Shown piece after piece: positions 48,201 through 62,820 of a stretch of 64,000 nt of DNA. Position 1 is the first letter of the stretch; each line of letters begins with the position of its first letter. The notes below the pieces were generated by a model. It was not told the origin of the DNA, searched no databases, and saw only the letters and a program-made list of their open reading frames with translations. The translations under genes were made by a program, and so were the position numbers. Location: contig OZ059895.1 in assembly GCA_964057225.1 (NCBI GenBank), positions 1,488,001 to 1,552,000 of the forward strand, read 5' to 3'. This stretch comes from Auanema rhodensis. Taxonomy: Eukaryota > Nematoda > Chromadorea > Rhabditida > Rhabditidae.

Positions 48201-51200
48201 TTTTTAAGCTGCGTCGATCTGTGTTATCAGATTTGCGCTAGCTTAAAAATGCACCGAGATATCAACTGATATAAGTTCACACTTATATCCTCGATTTTCA
48301 CCCTGAAGAATTAATTTTTTCGTTGAATAACATTGTCTATAGTCTTTGCCTTGAAAAATTGAATCTAAAAACATCTACTTTTTGCTAAATTATTTTGAAA
48401 TTTTTCGAAAAAATTTTTGTCAAAATGTTTTTGGAAGCAATGTTGAGTGTACATGGAAACTCAACATACACTAATGCATCATTTTTCAAACGATCATAAC
48501 TAATTTTTGTATTAAGCGTTTCTCGATGTAGTATAGTGCATTCGATGTGGATTTTTAAGCTGCGTCGATCTGTGTTATCAGATTTGCGCTAGCTTAAAAA
48601 TGCACCGAGATATCAACTGATATAAGTTCACACTTATATCCTCGATTTTCACCCTGAAGAATTAATTTTTTCGTTGAATAACATTGTCTATCGTCTTTGC
48701 TTTGAAAAATGGAATCTAAAAACATCTACTTTTTGCTAAATTATTTTGAAATTTTTCGAAAAAATTTTTGTCAAAATGTTTTTGGAAGCAATGTTGAGTG
48801 TACATGGAAACTCAACATACACTAATGCATCATTTTTCAAACGATCATAACTAATTTTTGTATTAAGCGTTTCTCAATGTAGTATAGTGCATTCGATGCC
48901 GATTTTTAAGCTGCGTCGATCTGTGTTATCAGATTTGCGCTAGCTTAAAAATGCACCGAGATATCAACTGATATAAGTTCACACTTATATCCTCGATTTT
49001 CACCCTGAAGAATTAATTTTCTCGTTGAATAACATTGTCCATCGTCTTTGCCTTGAAAAAAAGAATCTAAAAACATCTACTTTTTGCTAAATTATTTTGA
49101 ATTTTTTCGAAAAAATTTTTGTCAAAATGTTTTTGGAAGCAATGTTGAGTGTACATGGAAACTCAACATACACTAATGCATCATTTTTCAAACGATCATA
49201 ACTAATTTTTGTATTAAGCGTTTTTCAATGTAGTATAGTGCATTCGATGCCGATTTTTAAGCTGCGTCGATCTGTGTTATCAGATTTGCGCTAGCTTAAA
49301 AATGCACCGAGATATCAACTGATATAAGTTCACACTTATATCCTCGATTTTCACCTTGAAGAATTAATTTTTTCGTTGAATAACATTGTCTATCGTCTTT
49401 GCTTTGAAAAATAGAATCTAAAAACATCTACTTTTTGCTAAATTATTTTGAAATTTTTCGAAAAAATTTTTGTCAAAATGTTTTTGGAAGCAATGTTGAG
49501 TGTACATGGAAACTCAACATACACTAATGCATCATTTTTCAAACGATCATAACTAATTTTTATTTTAAGCGTTTCTCAATGTAGTATAGTGCATTCGATG
49601 CGGATTTTTAAGCTGCGTCGATCTGTGTTATCAGATTTGCGCTAGCTTAAAAATGCACCGAGATATCAACTGATATAAGTTCACACTTATATCCTCGATT
49701 TTCATCCTGAAGAATTAATTTTTTCGTTGAATAACATTGTCCATCGTCTTTGCCTTGAAAAAACGAATCTAACAACATCTACTTTTTGCTAAATTATTTT
49801 GAAATTTTTCGAAAAAATTTTTGTCAAAATGTTTTTGGAAGCAATGTTGAGTGTACATGGAAACTCAACATACACTAATGCATCATTTTTCAAACGATCA
49901 TAACTAATTTTTGTATTAAGCGTTTCTCAATGTAGTATAGTGCATTCGATGCCGATTTTTAAGCTGCGTCGATCTGTGTTATCAGATTTGCGCTAGCTTA
50001 AAAATGCACCGAGATATCAACTGATATAAGTTCACACTTATATCCTCGATTTTCACCCTGAAGAATTAATTTTTTCGTTGAATAACATTGTCTATCGTCT
50101 TTGCCTTGAAAAATGGAATCTAAAAACATCTACTTTTTGCTAAATTATTCTGAAATTTTTCGAAAAAATTTTTGTCAAAATGTTTTTGGAAGCAATGTTG
50201 AGTGTACATGGAAACTCAACATACACTAATGCATCATTTTTCAAACGATCATAACTAATTTTTGTATTAAGCGTTTCTCAATGTAGTATAGTGCATTCGA
50301 TGCCGATTTTTAAGCTGCGTCGATCTGTGTTATCAGATTTGCGCTAGCTTAAAAATGCACCGAGATATCAACTGATATAAGTTCACACTTATATCCTCGA
50401 TTTTCACCCTGAAGAATTAATTTTTTCGTTGAATAACATTGTCTATCGTCTTTGCCTTGAAAAATGGAATCTAAAAACATCTACTTTTTGCTAAATTATT
50501 TTGAAATTTTTCGAAAAAATTTTTGTCAAAATGTTTTTGGAAGCAATGTTGAGTGTACATGGAAACTCAACATACACTAATGCATCATTTTTCAAACGAT
50601 CATAACTAATTTTTGTATTAAGCGTTTCTCAATGTAGTATAGTGCATTCGATGCCGATTTTTAAGCTGCGTTGATCTGTGTTATCAGATTTGCGCTAGCT
50701 TAAAAATGCACCGAGATATCAACTGATATAAGTTCACACTTATATCCTCGATTTTCACCCTGAAGAATTAATTTTTTCGTTGAATAACATTGTCTATAGT
50801 CTTTGCCTTGAAAAATTGAATCTAAAAACATCTACTTTTTGCTAAATTATTTTGAAATTTTTCGAAAAAATTTTTGTCAAAATGTTTTTGGAAGCAATGT
50901 TGAGTGTACATGGAAACTCAACATACACTAATGCATCATTTTTCAAACGATCATAACTAATTTTTGTATTAAGCGTTTCTCGATGTAGTATAGTGCATTC
51001 GATGCGGATTTTTAAGCTGCGTCGATCTGTGTTATCAGATTTGCGCTAGCTTAAAAATGCACCGAGATATCAACTGATATAAGTTCACACTTATATCCTC
51101 GATTTTCACCCTGAAGAATTAATTTTCTCGTTGAATAACATTGTCCATCGTCTTTGCCTTGAAAAAAAGAATCTAAAAACATCTACTTTTTGCTAAATTA

Positions 51201-54200
51201 TTTTGAATTTTTTCGAAAAAATTTTTGTCAAAATGTTTTTGGAAGCAATGTTGAGTGTACAGGAAACTCAACATACACTAATGCATCATTTTTCAAACGA
51301 TCATAACTAATTTTTGTATTAAGCGTTTTTCAATGTAGTATAGTGCATTCGATGCCGATTTTTAAGCTGCGTCGATCTGTGTTATCAGATTTGCGCTAGC
51401 TTAAAAATGCACCGAGATATCAACTGATATAAGTTCACACTTATATCCTCGGTTTTCACCCTGAAGAATTAATTTTTTCGTTGAATAACATTGTCTATCG
51501 TCTTTGCTTTGAAAAATCGAATCTAAAAACATCTACTTTTTGCTAAATTATTTTGAAATTTTTCGAAAAAATTTTTGTCAAAATGTTTTTGGAAGCAATG
51601 TTGAGTGTACATGGAAACTCAACATACACTAATGCATCATTTTTCAAACGATCATAACTAATTTTTGTATTAAGCGTTTCTCAATGTAGTATAGTGCATT
51701 CGATGCCGATTTTTAAGCTGCGTCGATCTGTGTTATCAGATTTGCGCTAGCTTAAAAATGCACCGAGATATCAACTGATATAAGTTCACACTTATATCCT
51801 CGATTTTCACCCTGAAGAATTAATTTTTTCGTTGAATAACATTGTCTATAGTCTTTGCCTTGAAAAATTGAATCTAAAAACATCTACTTTTTGCTAAATT
51901 ATTTTGAAATTTTTCGAAAAAATTTTTGTCAAAATGTTTTTGGAAGCAATGTTGAGTGTACATGGAAACTCAACATACACTAATGCATCATTTTTCAAAC
52001 GATCATAACTAATTTTTGTATTAAGCGTTTTTCGATGTAGTATAGTGCATTCGATGCGGATTTTTAAGCTGCGTCGATCTGTGTTATCAGATTTGCGCTA
52101 GCTTAAAAATGCACCGAGATATCAACTGATATAAGTTCACACTTATATCCTCGATTTTCACCCTGAAGAATTAATTTTCTCGTTGAATAACATTGTCCAT
52201 CGTCTTTGCCTTGAAAAAAAGAATCTAAAAACATCTACTTTTTGCTAAATTATTTTGAATTTTTTCGAAAAAATTTTTGTCAAAATGTTTTTGGAAGCAA
52301 TGTTGAGTGTACATGGAAACTCAACATACACTAATGCATCATTTTTCAAACGATCATAACTAATTTTTGTATTAAGCGTTTTTCAATGTAGTATAGTGCA
52401 TTCGATGCCGATTTTTAAGCTGCGTCGATCTGTGTTATCAGATTTGCGCTAGCTTAAAAATGCACCGAGATATCAACTGATATAAGTTCACACTTATATC
52501 CTCGATTTTCACCCTGAAGAATTAATTTTTTCGTTGAATAACATTGTCTATCGTCTTTGCTTTGAAAAATGGAATCTAAAAACATCTACTTTTTGCTAAA
52601 TTATTTTGAAATTTTTCGAAAAAATTTTTGTCAAAATGTTTTTGGAAGCAATGTTGAGTGTACATGGAAACTCAACATACACTAATGCATCATTTTTCAA
52701 ACGATCATAACTAATTTTTGTATTAAGCGTTTCTCAATGTAGTATAGTGCATTCGATGCCGATTTTTAAGCTGCGTCGATCTGTGTTATCAGATTTGCGC
52801 TAGCTTAAAAATGCACCGAGATATCAACTGATATAAGTTCACACTTATATCCTCGATTTTCACCCTGAAGAATTAATTTTTTCGTTGAATAACATTGTCT
52901 ATCGTCTTTGCCTTGAAAAATGGAATCTAAAAACATCTACTTTTTGCTAAATTATTCTGAAATTTTTCGAAAAAATTTTTGTCAAAATGTTTTTGGAAGC
53001 AATGTTGAGTGTACATGGAAACTCAACATACACTAATGCATCATTTTTCAAACGATCATAACTAATTTTTGTATTAAGCGTTTCTCAATGTAGTATAGTG
53101 CATTCGATGCCGATTTTTAAGCTGCGTCGATCTGTGTTATCAGATTTGCGCTAGCTTAAAAATGCACCGAGATATCAACTGATATAAGTTCACACTTATA
53201 TCCTCGATTTTCACCCTGAAGAATTAATTTTTTCGTTGAATAACATTGTCTATCGTCTTTGCCTTGAAAAATGGAATCTAAAAACATCTACTTTTTGCTA
53301 AATTATTTTGAAATTTTTCGAAAAAATTTTTGTCAAAATGTTTTTGGAAGCAATGTTGAGTGTACATGGAAACTCAACATACACTAATGCATCATTTTTC
53401 AAACGATCATAACTAATTTTTGTATTAAGCGTTTCTCAATGTAGTATAGTGCATTCGATGCCGATTTTTAAGCTGCGTTGATCTGTGTTATCAGATTTGC
53501 GCTAGCTTAAAAATGCACCGAGATATCAACTGATATAAGTTCACACTTATATCCTCGATTTTCACCCTGAAGAATTAATTTTTTCGTTGAATAACATTGT
53601 CTATAGTCTTTGCCTTGAAAAATTGAATCTAAAAACATCTACTTTTTGCTAAATTATTTTGAAATTTTTCGAAAAAATTTTTGTCAAAATGTTTTTGGAA
53701 GCAATGTTGAGTGTACATGGAAACTCAACATACACTAATGCATCATTTTTCAAACGATCATAACTAATTTTTGTATTAAGCGTTTCTCGATGTAGTATAG
53801 TGCATTCGATGCGGATTTTTAAGCTGCGTCGATCTGTGTTATCAGATTTGCGCTAGCTTAAAAATGCACCGAGATATCAACTGATATAAGTTCACACTTA
53901 TATCCTCGATTTTCACCCTGAAGAATTAATTTTCTCGTTGAATAACATTGTCCATCGTCTTTGCCTTGAAAAAAAGAATCTAAAAACATCTACTTTTTGC
54001 TAAATTATTTTGAATTTTTTCGAAAAAATTTTTGTCAAAATGTTTTTGGAAGCAATGTTGAGTGTACAGGAAACTCAACATACACTAATGCATCATTTTT
54101 CAAACGATCATAACTAATTTTTGTATTAAGCGTTTTTCAATGTAGTATAGTGCATTCGATGCCGATTTTTAAGCTGCGTCGATCTGTGTTATCAGATTTG

Positions 54201-55800
54201 CGCTAGCTTAAAAATGCACCGAGATATCAACTGATATAAGTTCACACTTATATCCTCGGTTTTCACCCTGAAGAATTAATTTTTTCGTTGAATAACATTG
54301 TCTATCGTCTTTGCTTTGAAAAATCGAATCTAAAAACATCTACTTTTTGCTAAATTATTTTGAAATTTTTCGAAAAAATTTTTGTCAAAATGTTTTTGGA
54401 AGCAATGTTGAGTGTACATGGAAACTCAACATACACTAATGCATCATTTTTCAAACGATCATAACTAATTTTTGTATTAAGCGTTTCTCAATGTAGTATA
54501 GTGCATTCGATGCCGATTTTTAAGCTGCGTCGATCTGTGTTATCAGATTTGCGCTAGCTTAAAAATGCACCGAGATATCAACTGATATAAGTTCACACTT
54601 ATATCCTCGATTTTCACCCTGAAGAATTAATTTTTTCGTTGAATAACATTGTCTATAGTCTTTGCCTTGAAAAATTGAATCTAAAAACATCTACTTTTTG
54701 CTAAATTATTTTGAAATTTTTCGAAAAAATTTTTGTCAAAATGTTTTTGGAAGCAATGTTGAGTGTACATGGAAACTCAACATACACTAATGCATCATTT
54801 TTCAAACGATCATAACTAATTTTTGTATTAAGCGTTTTTCGATGTAGTATAGTGCATTCGATGCGGATTTTTAAGCTGCGTCGATCTGTGTTATCAGATT
54901 TGCGCTAGCTTAAAAATGCACCGAGATATCAACTGATATAAGTTCACACTTATATCCTCGATTTTCACCCTGAAGAATTAATTTTCTCGTTGAATAACAT
55001 TGTCCATCGTCTTTGCCTTGAAAAAAAGAATCTAAAAACATCTACTTTTTGCTAAATTATTTTGAATTTTTTCGAAAAAATTTTTGTCAAAATGTTTTTG
55101 GAAGCAATGTTGAGTGTACATGGAAACTCAACATACACTAATGCATCATTTTTCAAACGATCATAACTAATTTTTGTATTAAGCGTTTTTCAATGTAGTA
55201 TAGTGCATTCGATGCCGATTTTTAAGCTGCGTCGATCTGTGTTATCAGATTTGCGCTAGCTTAAAAATGCACCGAGATATCAACTGATATAAGTTCACAC
55301 TTATATCCTCGATTTTCACCCTGAAGAATTAATTTTTTCGTTGAATAACATTGTCTATCGTCTTTGCTTTGAAAAATGGAATCTAAAAACATCTACTTTT
55401 TGCTAAATTATTTTGAAATTTTTCGAAAAAATTTTTGTCAAAATGTTTTTGGAAGCAATGTTGAGTGTACATGGAAACTCAACATACACTAATGCATCAT
55501 TTTTCAAACGATCATAACTAATTTTTGTTTTAAGCGTTTCTCAATGTAGTATAGTGCATTCGATGCGGATTTTTAAGCTGCGTCGATCTGTGTTATCAGA
55601 TTTGCGCTAGCTTAAAAATGCACCGAGATATCAACTGATATAAGTTCACACTTATATCCTCGATTTTCATCCTGAAGAATTAATTTTTTCGTTGAATAAC
55701 ATTGTCCATCGTCTTTGCCTTGAAAAAACGAATCTAACAACATCTACTTTTTGCTAAATTATTTTGAAATTTTTCGAAAAATTTTTTGTCAAAATGTTTT
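45280..55800. repeat. Higher-order repeat, 7- to 8-monomer unit (2457 and 2807 bp)
   Basis: The tttttattttaag variant starts at 47100 and 49557, exactly 2457 bp or seven monomers apart. Further right, a one-base deletion giving gtgtacaggaaac recurs at 51258 and 54065, 2807 bp apart (eight monomers less one base), together with the linked tcctcggttttc and aaatcgaatct changes. Monomers with tctatagtctttg and aaattgaatct mark each unit. Block limits are approximate. Confidence 0.75.
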
Positions 55801-56869
55801 TGGAAGCAATGTTGAGTGTACATGGAAACTCAACATACACTAATGCATCATTTTTCAAACGATCATAACTAATTTTTGTATTAAGCGTTTCTCGATGTAG
55901 TATAGTGCATTCGATGCGGATTTTTAAGCTGCGTCGATCTGTGTTATCAGATTTGCGCTAGCTTAAAAATGCACCGAGATATCAACTGATATAAGTTCAC
56001 ACTTATATCCTCGATTTTCATCCTGAAGAATTAATTTTTTCGTTGAATAACATTGTCCATCATCTTTGCCTTAAAAAAAGGAATCTAAAAACATCTACTT
56101 TTTGCTAAATTATTTTGAAATTTTTCGAAAAAATTTTTGTCAAAATGTTTTTGGAAGCAATGTTGAGTGTACATGGAAACTCAACATACACTAATGCATC
56201 ATTTTTCAAACGATCATAACTAATTTTTGTATTAAGCGTTTCTCAATGTAGTATAGTGCATTCGATGCCGATTTTTAAGCTGCGTCGATCTGTGTTATCA
56301 GATTTGCGCTAGCTTAAAAATGCACCGAGATATCAACTGATATAAGTTCACACTTATATCCTCGATTTTCACCCTGAAGAATTAATTTTTTCGTTGAATA
56401 ACATTGTCTATCGTCTTTGCCTTGAAAAATGGAATCTAAAAACATCTACTTTTTGCTAAATTATTTTGAAATTTTTCGAAAAAATTTTTGTCAAAATGTT
56501 TTTGGAAGCAATGTTGAGTGTACATGGAAACTCAACATACACTAATGCATCATTTTTCAAACGATCATAACTAATTTTTGTATTAAGCGTTTCTCAATGT
56601 AGTATAGTGCATTCGATGCCGATTTTTAAGCTGCGTCGATCTGTGTTATCAGATTTGCGCTAGCTTAAAAATGCACCGAGATATCAACTGATATAAGTTC
56701 ACACTTATATCCTCGATTTTCACCCTGAAGAATTAATTTTTTCGTTGAATAACATTGTCTATCGTCTTTGCCTTGAAAAATGGAATCTAAAAACATCTAC
56801 TTTTTGCTAAATTATTTTGAAATTTTTCGAAAAAATTTTTGTCAAAATGTTTTTGGAAGCAATGTTGAG

Positions 56870-57930
56870 TGTACATGGAAACTCAACATACACTAATGCA
56901 TCATTTTTCAAACGATCATAACTAATTTTTGTATTAAGCGTTTCTCAATGTAGTATAGTGCATTCGATGCCGATTTTTAAGCTGCGTCGATCTGTGTTAT
57001 CAGATTTGCGCTAGCTTAAAAATGCACCGAGATATCAACTGATATAAGTTCACACTTATATCCTCGATTTTCACCCTGAAGAATTAATTTTCTCGTTGAA
57101 TAACATTGTCTATAGTCTTTGCCTTGAAAAATTGAATCTAAAAACATCTACTTTTTGCTAAATTATTTTGAAATTTTTCGAAAAAATTTTTGTCAAAATG
57201 TTTTTGGAAGCAATGTTGAGTGTACATGGAAACTCAACATACACTAATGCATCATTTTTCAAATGATCATAACTAATTTTTGTATTAAGCGTTTTTCAAT
57301 GTAGTATAGTGCATTCGATGCCGATTTTTAAGCTGCGTCGATCTGTGTTATCAGATTTGCGCTAGCTTAAAAATGCACCGAGATATCAACTGATATAAGT
57401 TCACACTTATATCCTCGATTTTCACCCTGAAGAATTAATTTTCTCGTTGAATAACATTGTCTATAGTCTTTGCCTTGAAAAATTGAATCTAAAAACATCT
57501 ACTTTTTGCTAAATTATTTTGAAATTTTTCGAAAAAATTTTTGTCAAAATGTTTTTGGAAGCAATGTTGAGTGTACATGGAAACTCAACATACACTAATG
57601 CATCATTTTTCAAACGATCATAACTAATTTTTGTATTAAGCGTTTCTCAATGTAGTATAGTGCATTCGATGCCGATTTTTAAGCTGCGTCGATCTGTGTT
57701 ATCAGATTTGCGCTAGCTTAAAAATGCACCGAGATATCAACTGATATAAGTTCACACTTATATCCTCGATTTTCACCCTGAAGAATTAATTTTCTCGTTG
57801 AATAACATTGTCTATAGTCTTTGCCTTGAAAAATTGAATCTAAAAACATCTACTTTTTGCTAAATTATTTTGAAATTTTTCGAAAAAATTTTTGTCAAAA
57901 TGTTTTTGGAAGCAATGTTGAGTGTACATG
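56870..57930. repeat. 702-bp dimer repeat
   Basis: Consecutive monomers share ttttctcgttg with tctatagtc. The caaatgatcat variant occurs near 57261 and again near 57963, 702 bp apart, alternating with a caaacgatcat monomer. This is a local two-monomer amplification. Confidence 0.6.
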
Positions 57931-58259
57931 GAAACTCAACATACACTAATGCATCATTTTTCAAATGATCATAACTAATTTTTGTATTAAGCGTTTTTCA
58001 ATGTAGTATAGTGCATTCGATGCCGATTTTTAAGCTGCGTCGATCTGTGTTATCAGATTTGCGCTAGCTTAAAAATGCACCGAGATATCAACTGATATAA
58101 GTTCACACTTATATCCTCGATTTTCACCCTGAAGAATTAATTTTTTCGTTGAATAACATTGTCTATCGTCTTTGCTTTGAAAAATGGAATCTAAAAACAT
58201 CTACTTTTTGCTAAATTATTTTGAAATTTTTCGAAAAAATTTTTGTCAAAATGTTTTTG

Positions 58260-61200
58260 GAAGCAATGTTGAGTGTACATGGAAACTCAACATACACTAA
58301 TGCATCATTTTTCAAACGATCATAACTAATTTTTGTATTAAGCGTTTCTCAATGTAGTATAGTGCATTCGATGCCGATTTTTAAGCTGCGTCGATCTGTG
58401 TTATCAGATTTGCGCTAGCTTAAAAATGCACCGAGATATCAACTGATATAAGTTCACACTTATATCCTCGATTTTCACCCTGAAGAATTAATTTTTTCGT
58501 TGAATAACATTGTCTATAGTCTTTGCCTTGAAAAATTGAATCTAAAAACATCTACTTTTTGCTAAATTATTTTGAAATTTTTCGAAAAAATTTTTGTCAA
58601 AATGTTTTTGGAAGCAATGTTGAGTGTACATGGAAACTCAACATACACTAATGCATCATTTTTCAAACGATCATAACTAATTTTTGTATTAAGCGTTTCT
58701 CGATGTAGTATAGTGCATTCGATGCGGATTTTTAAGCTGCGTCGATCTGTGTTATCAGATTTGCGCTAGCTTAAAAATGCACCGAGATATCAACTGATAT
58801 AAGTTCACACTTATATCCTCGATTTTCACCCTGAAGAATTAATTTTCTCGTTGAATAACATTGTCCATCGTCTTTGCCTTGAAAAAAAGAATCTAAAAAC
58901 ATCTACTTTTTGCTAAATTATTTTGAATTTTTTCGAAAAAATTTTTGTCAAAATGTTTTTGGAAGCAATGTTGAGTGTACATGGAAACTCAACATACACT
59001 AATGCATCATTTTTCAAACGATCATAACTAATTTTTGTATTAAGCGTTTTTCAATGTAGTATAGTGCATTCGATGCCGATTTTTAAGCTGCGTCGATCTG
59101 TGTTATCAGATTTGCGCTAGCTTAAAAATGCACCGAGATATCAACTGATATAAGTTCACACTTATATCCTCGATTTTCACCTTGAAGAATTAATTTTTTC
59201 GTTGAATAACATTGTCTATCGTCTTTGCTTTGAAAAATGGAATCTAAAAACATCTACTTTTTGCTAAATTATTTTGAAATTTTTCGAAAAAATTTTTGTC
59301 AAAATGTTTTTGGAAGCAATGTTGAGTGTACATGGAAACTCAACATACACTAATGCATCATTTTTCAAACGATCATAACTAATTTTTATTTTAAGCGTTT
59401 CTCAATGTAGTATAGTGCATTCGATGCCGATTTTTAAGCTGCGTCGATCTGTGTTATCAGATTTGCGCTAGCTTAAAAATGCACCGAGATATCAACTGAT
59501 ATAAGTTCACACTTATATCCTCGATTTTCACCCTGAAGAATTAATTTTTTCGTTGAATAACATTGTCTATAGTCTTTGCCTTGAAAAATTGAATCTAAAA
59601 ACATCTACTTTTTGCTAAATTATTTTGAAATTTTTCGAAAAAATTTTTGTCAAAATGTTTTTGGAAGCAATGTTGAGTGTACATGGAAACTCAACATACA
59701 CTAATGCATCATTTTTCAAACGATCATAACTAATTTTTGTATTAAGCGTTTCTCGATGTAGTATAGTGCATTCGATGCGGATTTTTAAGCTGCGTCGATC
59801 TGTGTTATCAGATTTGCGCTAGCTTAAAAATGCACCGAGATATCAACTGATATAAGTTCACACTTATATCCTCGATTTTCACCCTGAAGAATTAATTTTC
59901 TCGTTGAATAACATTGTCCATCGTCTTTGCCTTGAAAAAAAGAATCTAAAAACATCTACTTTTTGCTAAATTATTTTGAATTTTTTCGAAAAAATTTTTG
60001 TCAAAATGTTTTTGGAAGCAATGTTGAGTGTACATGGAAACTCAACATACACTAATGCATCATTTTTCAAACGATCATAACTAATTTTTGTATTAAGCGT
60101 TTTTCAATGTAGTATAGTGCATTCGATGCCGATTTTTAAGCTGCGTCGATCTGTGTTATCAGATTTGCGCTAGCTTAAAAATGCACCGAGATATCAACTG
60201 ATATAAGTTCACACTTATATCCTCGATTTTCACCTTGAAGAATTAATTTTTTCGTTGAATAACATTGTCTATCGTCTTTGCTTTGAAAAATGGAATCTAA
60301 AAACATCTACTTTTTGCTAAATTATTTTGAAATTTTTCGAAAAAATTTTTGTCAAAATGTTTTTGGAAGCAATGTTGAGTGTACATGGAAACTCAACATA
60401 CACTAATGCATCATTTTTCAAACGATCATAACTAATTTTTATTTTAAGCGTTTCTCAATGTAGTATAGTGCATTCGATGCCGATTTTTAAGCTGCGTCGA
60501 TCTGTGTTATCAGATTTGCGCTAGCTTAAAAATGCACCGAGATATCAACTGATATAAGTTCACACTTATATCCTCGATTTTCACCCTGAAGAATTAATTT
60601 TTTCGTTGAATAACATTGTCTATAGTCTTTGCCTTGAAAAATTGAATCTAAAAACATCTACTTTTTGCTAAATTATTTTGAAATTTTTCGAAAAAATTTT
60701 TGTCAAAATGTTTTTGGAAGCAATGTTGAGTGTACATGGAAACTCAACATACACTAATGCATCATTTTTCAAACGATCATAACTAATTTTTGTATTAAGC
60801 GTTTCTCGATGTAGTATAGTGCATTCGATGCGGATTTTTAAGCTGCGTCGATCTGTGTTATCAGATTTGCGCTAGCTTAAAAATGCACCGAGATATCAAC
60901 TGATATAAGTTCACACTTATATCCTCGATTTTCACCCTGAAGAATTAAATTTCTCGTTGAATAACATTGTCCATCGTCTTTGCCTTGAAAAAAAGAATCT
61001 AAAAACATCTACTTTTTGCTAAATTATTTTGAATTTTTTCGAAAAAATTTTTGTCAAAATGTTTTTGGAAGCAATGTTGAGTGTACATGGAAACTCAACA
61101 TACACTAATGCATCATTTTTCAAACGATCATAACTAATTTTTGTATTAAGCGTTTTTCAATGTAGTATAGTGCATTCGATGCCGATTTTTAAGCTGCGTC

Positions 61201-62820
61201 GATCTGTGTTATCAGATTTGCGCTAGCTTAAAAATGCACCGAGATATCAACTGATATAAGTTCACACTTATATCCTCGATTTTCACCTTGAAGAATTAAT
61301 TTTTTCGTTGAATAACATTGTCTATCGTCTTTGCTTTGAAAAATGGAATCTAAAAACATCTACTTTTTGCTAAATTATTTTGAAATTTTTCGAAAAAATT
61401 TTTGTCAAAATGTTTTTGGAAGCAATGTTGAGTGTACATGGAAACTCAACATACACTAATGCATCATTTTTCAAACGATCATAACTAATTTTTATTTTAA
61501 GCGTTTCTCAATGTAGTATAGTGCATTCGATGCGGATTTTTAAGCTGCGTCGATCTGTGTTATCAGATTTGCGCTAGCTTAAAAATGCACCGAGATATCA
61601 ACTGATATAAGTTCACACTTATATCCTCGATTTTCATCCTGAAGAATTAATTTTTTCGTTGAATAACATTGTCCATCGTCTTTGCCTTGAAAAAACGAAT
61701 CTAACAACATCTACTTTTTGCTAAATTATTTTGAAATTTTTCGAAAAAATTTTTGTCAAAATGTTTTTGGAAGCAATGTTGAGTGTACATGGAAACTCAA
61801 CATACACTAATGCATCATTTTTCAAACGATCATAACTAATTTTTGTATTAAGCGTTTCTCAATGTAGTATAGTGCATTCGATGCGGATTTTTAAGCTGCG
61901 TCGATCTGTGTTATCAGATTTGCGCTAGCTTAAAAATGCACCGAGATATCAACTGATATAAGTTCACACTTATATCCTCGATTTTCACCCTGAAGAATTA
62001 ATTTTCTCGTTGAATAACATTGTCCATCGTCTTTGCCTTGAAAAAAAGAATCTAAAAACATCTACTTTTTGCTAAATTATTTTGAATTTTTTCGAAAAAA
62101 TTTTTGTCAAAATGTTTTTGGAAGCAATGTTGAGTGTACATGGAAACTCAACATACACTAATGCATCATTTTTCAAACGATCATAACTAATTTTTGTATT
62201 AAGCGTTTTTCAATGTAGTATAGTGCATTCGATGCCGATTTTTAAGCTGCGTCGATCTGTGTTATCAGATTTGCGCTAGCTTAAAAATGCACCGAGATAT
62301 CAACTGATATAAGTTCACACTTATATCCTCGATTTTCACCCTGAAGAATTAAATTTCTCGTTGAATAACATTGTCCATCGTCTTTGCCTTGAAAAAAAGA
62401 ATCTAAAAACATCTACTTTTTGCTAAATTATTTTGAATTTTTTCGAAAAAATTTTTGTCAAAATGTTTTTGGAAGCAATGTTGAGTGTACATGGAAACTC
62501 AACATACACTAATGCATCATTTTTCAAACGATCATAACTAATTTTTGTATTAAGCGTTTTTCAATGTAGTATAGTGCATTCGATGCCGATTTTTAAGCTG
62601 CGTCGATCTGTGTTATCAGATTTGCGCTAGCTTAAAAATGCACCGAGATATCAACTGATATAAGTTCACACTTATATCCTCGATTTTCACCTTGAAGAAT
62701 TAATTTTTTCGTTGAATAACATTGTCTATCGTCTTTGCTTTGAAAAATGGAATCTAAAAACATCTACTTTTTGCTAAATTATTTTGAAATTTTTCGAAAA
62801 AATTTTTGTCAAAATGTTTT
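58260..62820. repeat. Higher-order repeat, 3-monomer unit (1053 bp)
   Basis: The tttttattttaag variant starts at 59383, 60436 and 61489, two steps of exactly 1053 bp, then at 62893 after 1404 bp (four monomers). Each unit also contains one ttttctcgttg/tttgaattttttcg monomer and one accttgaag/gctttg monomer in order. It is the most compact HOR in the window and looks like the youngest amplification on the right. Confidence 0.8.
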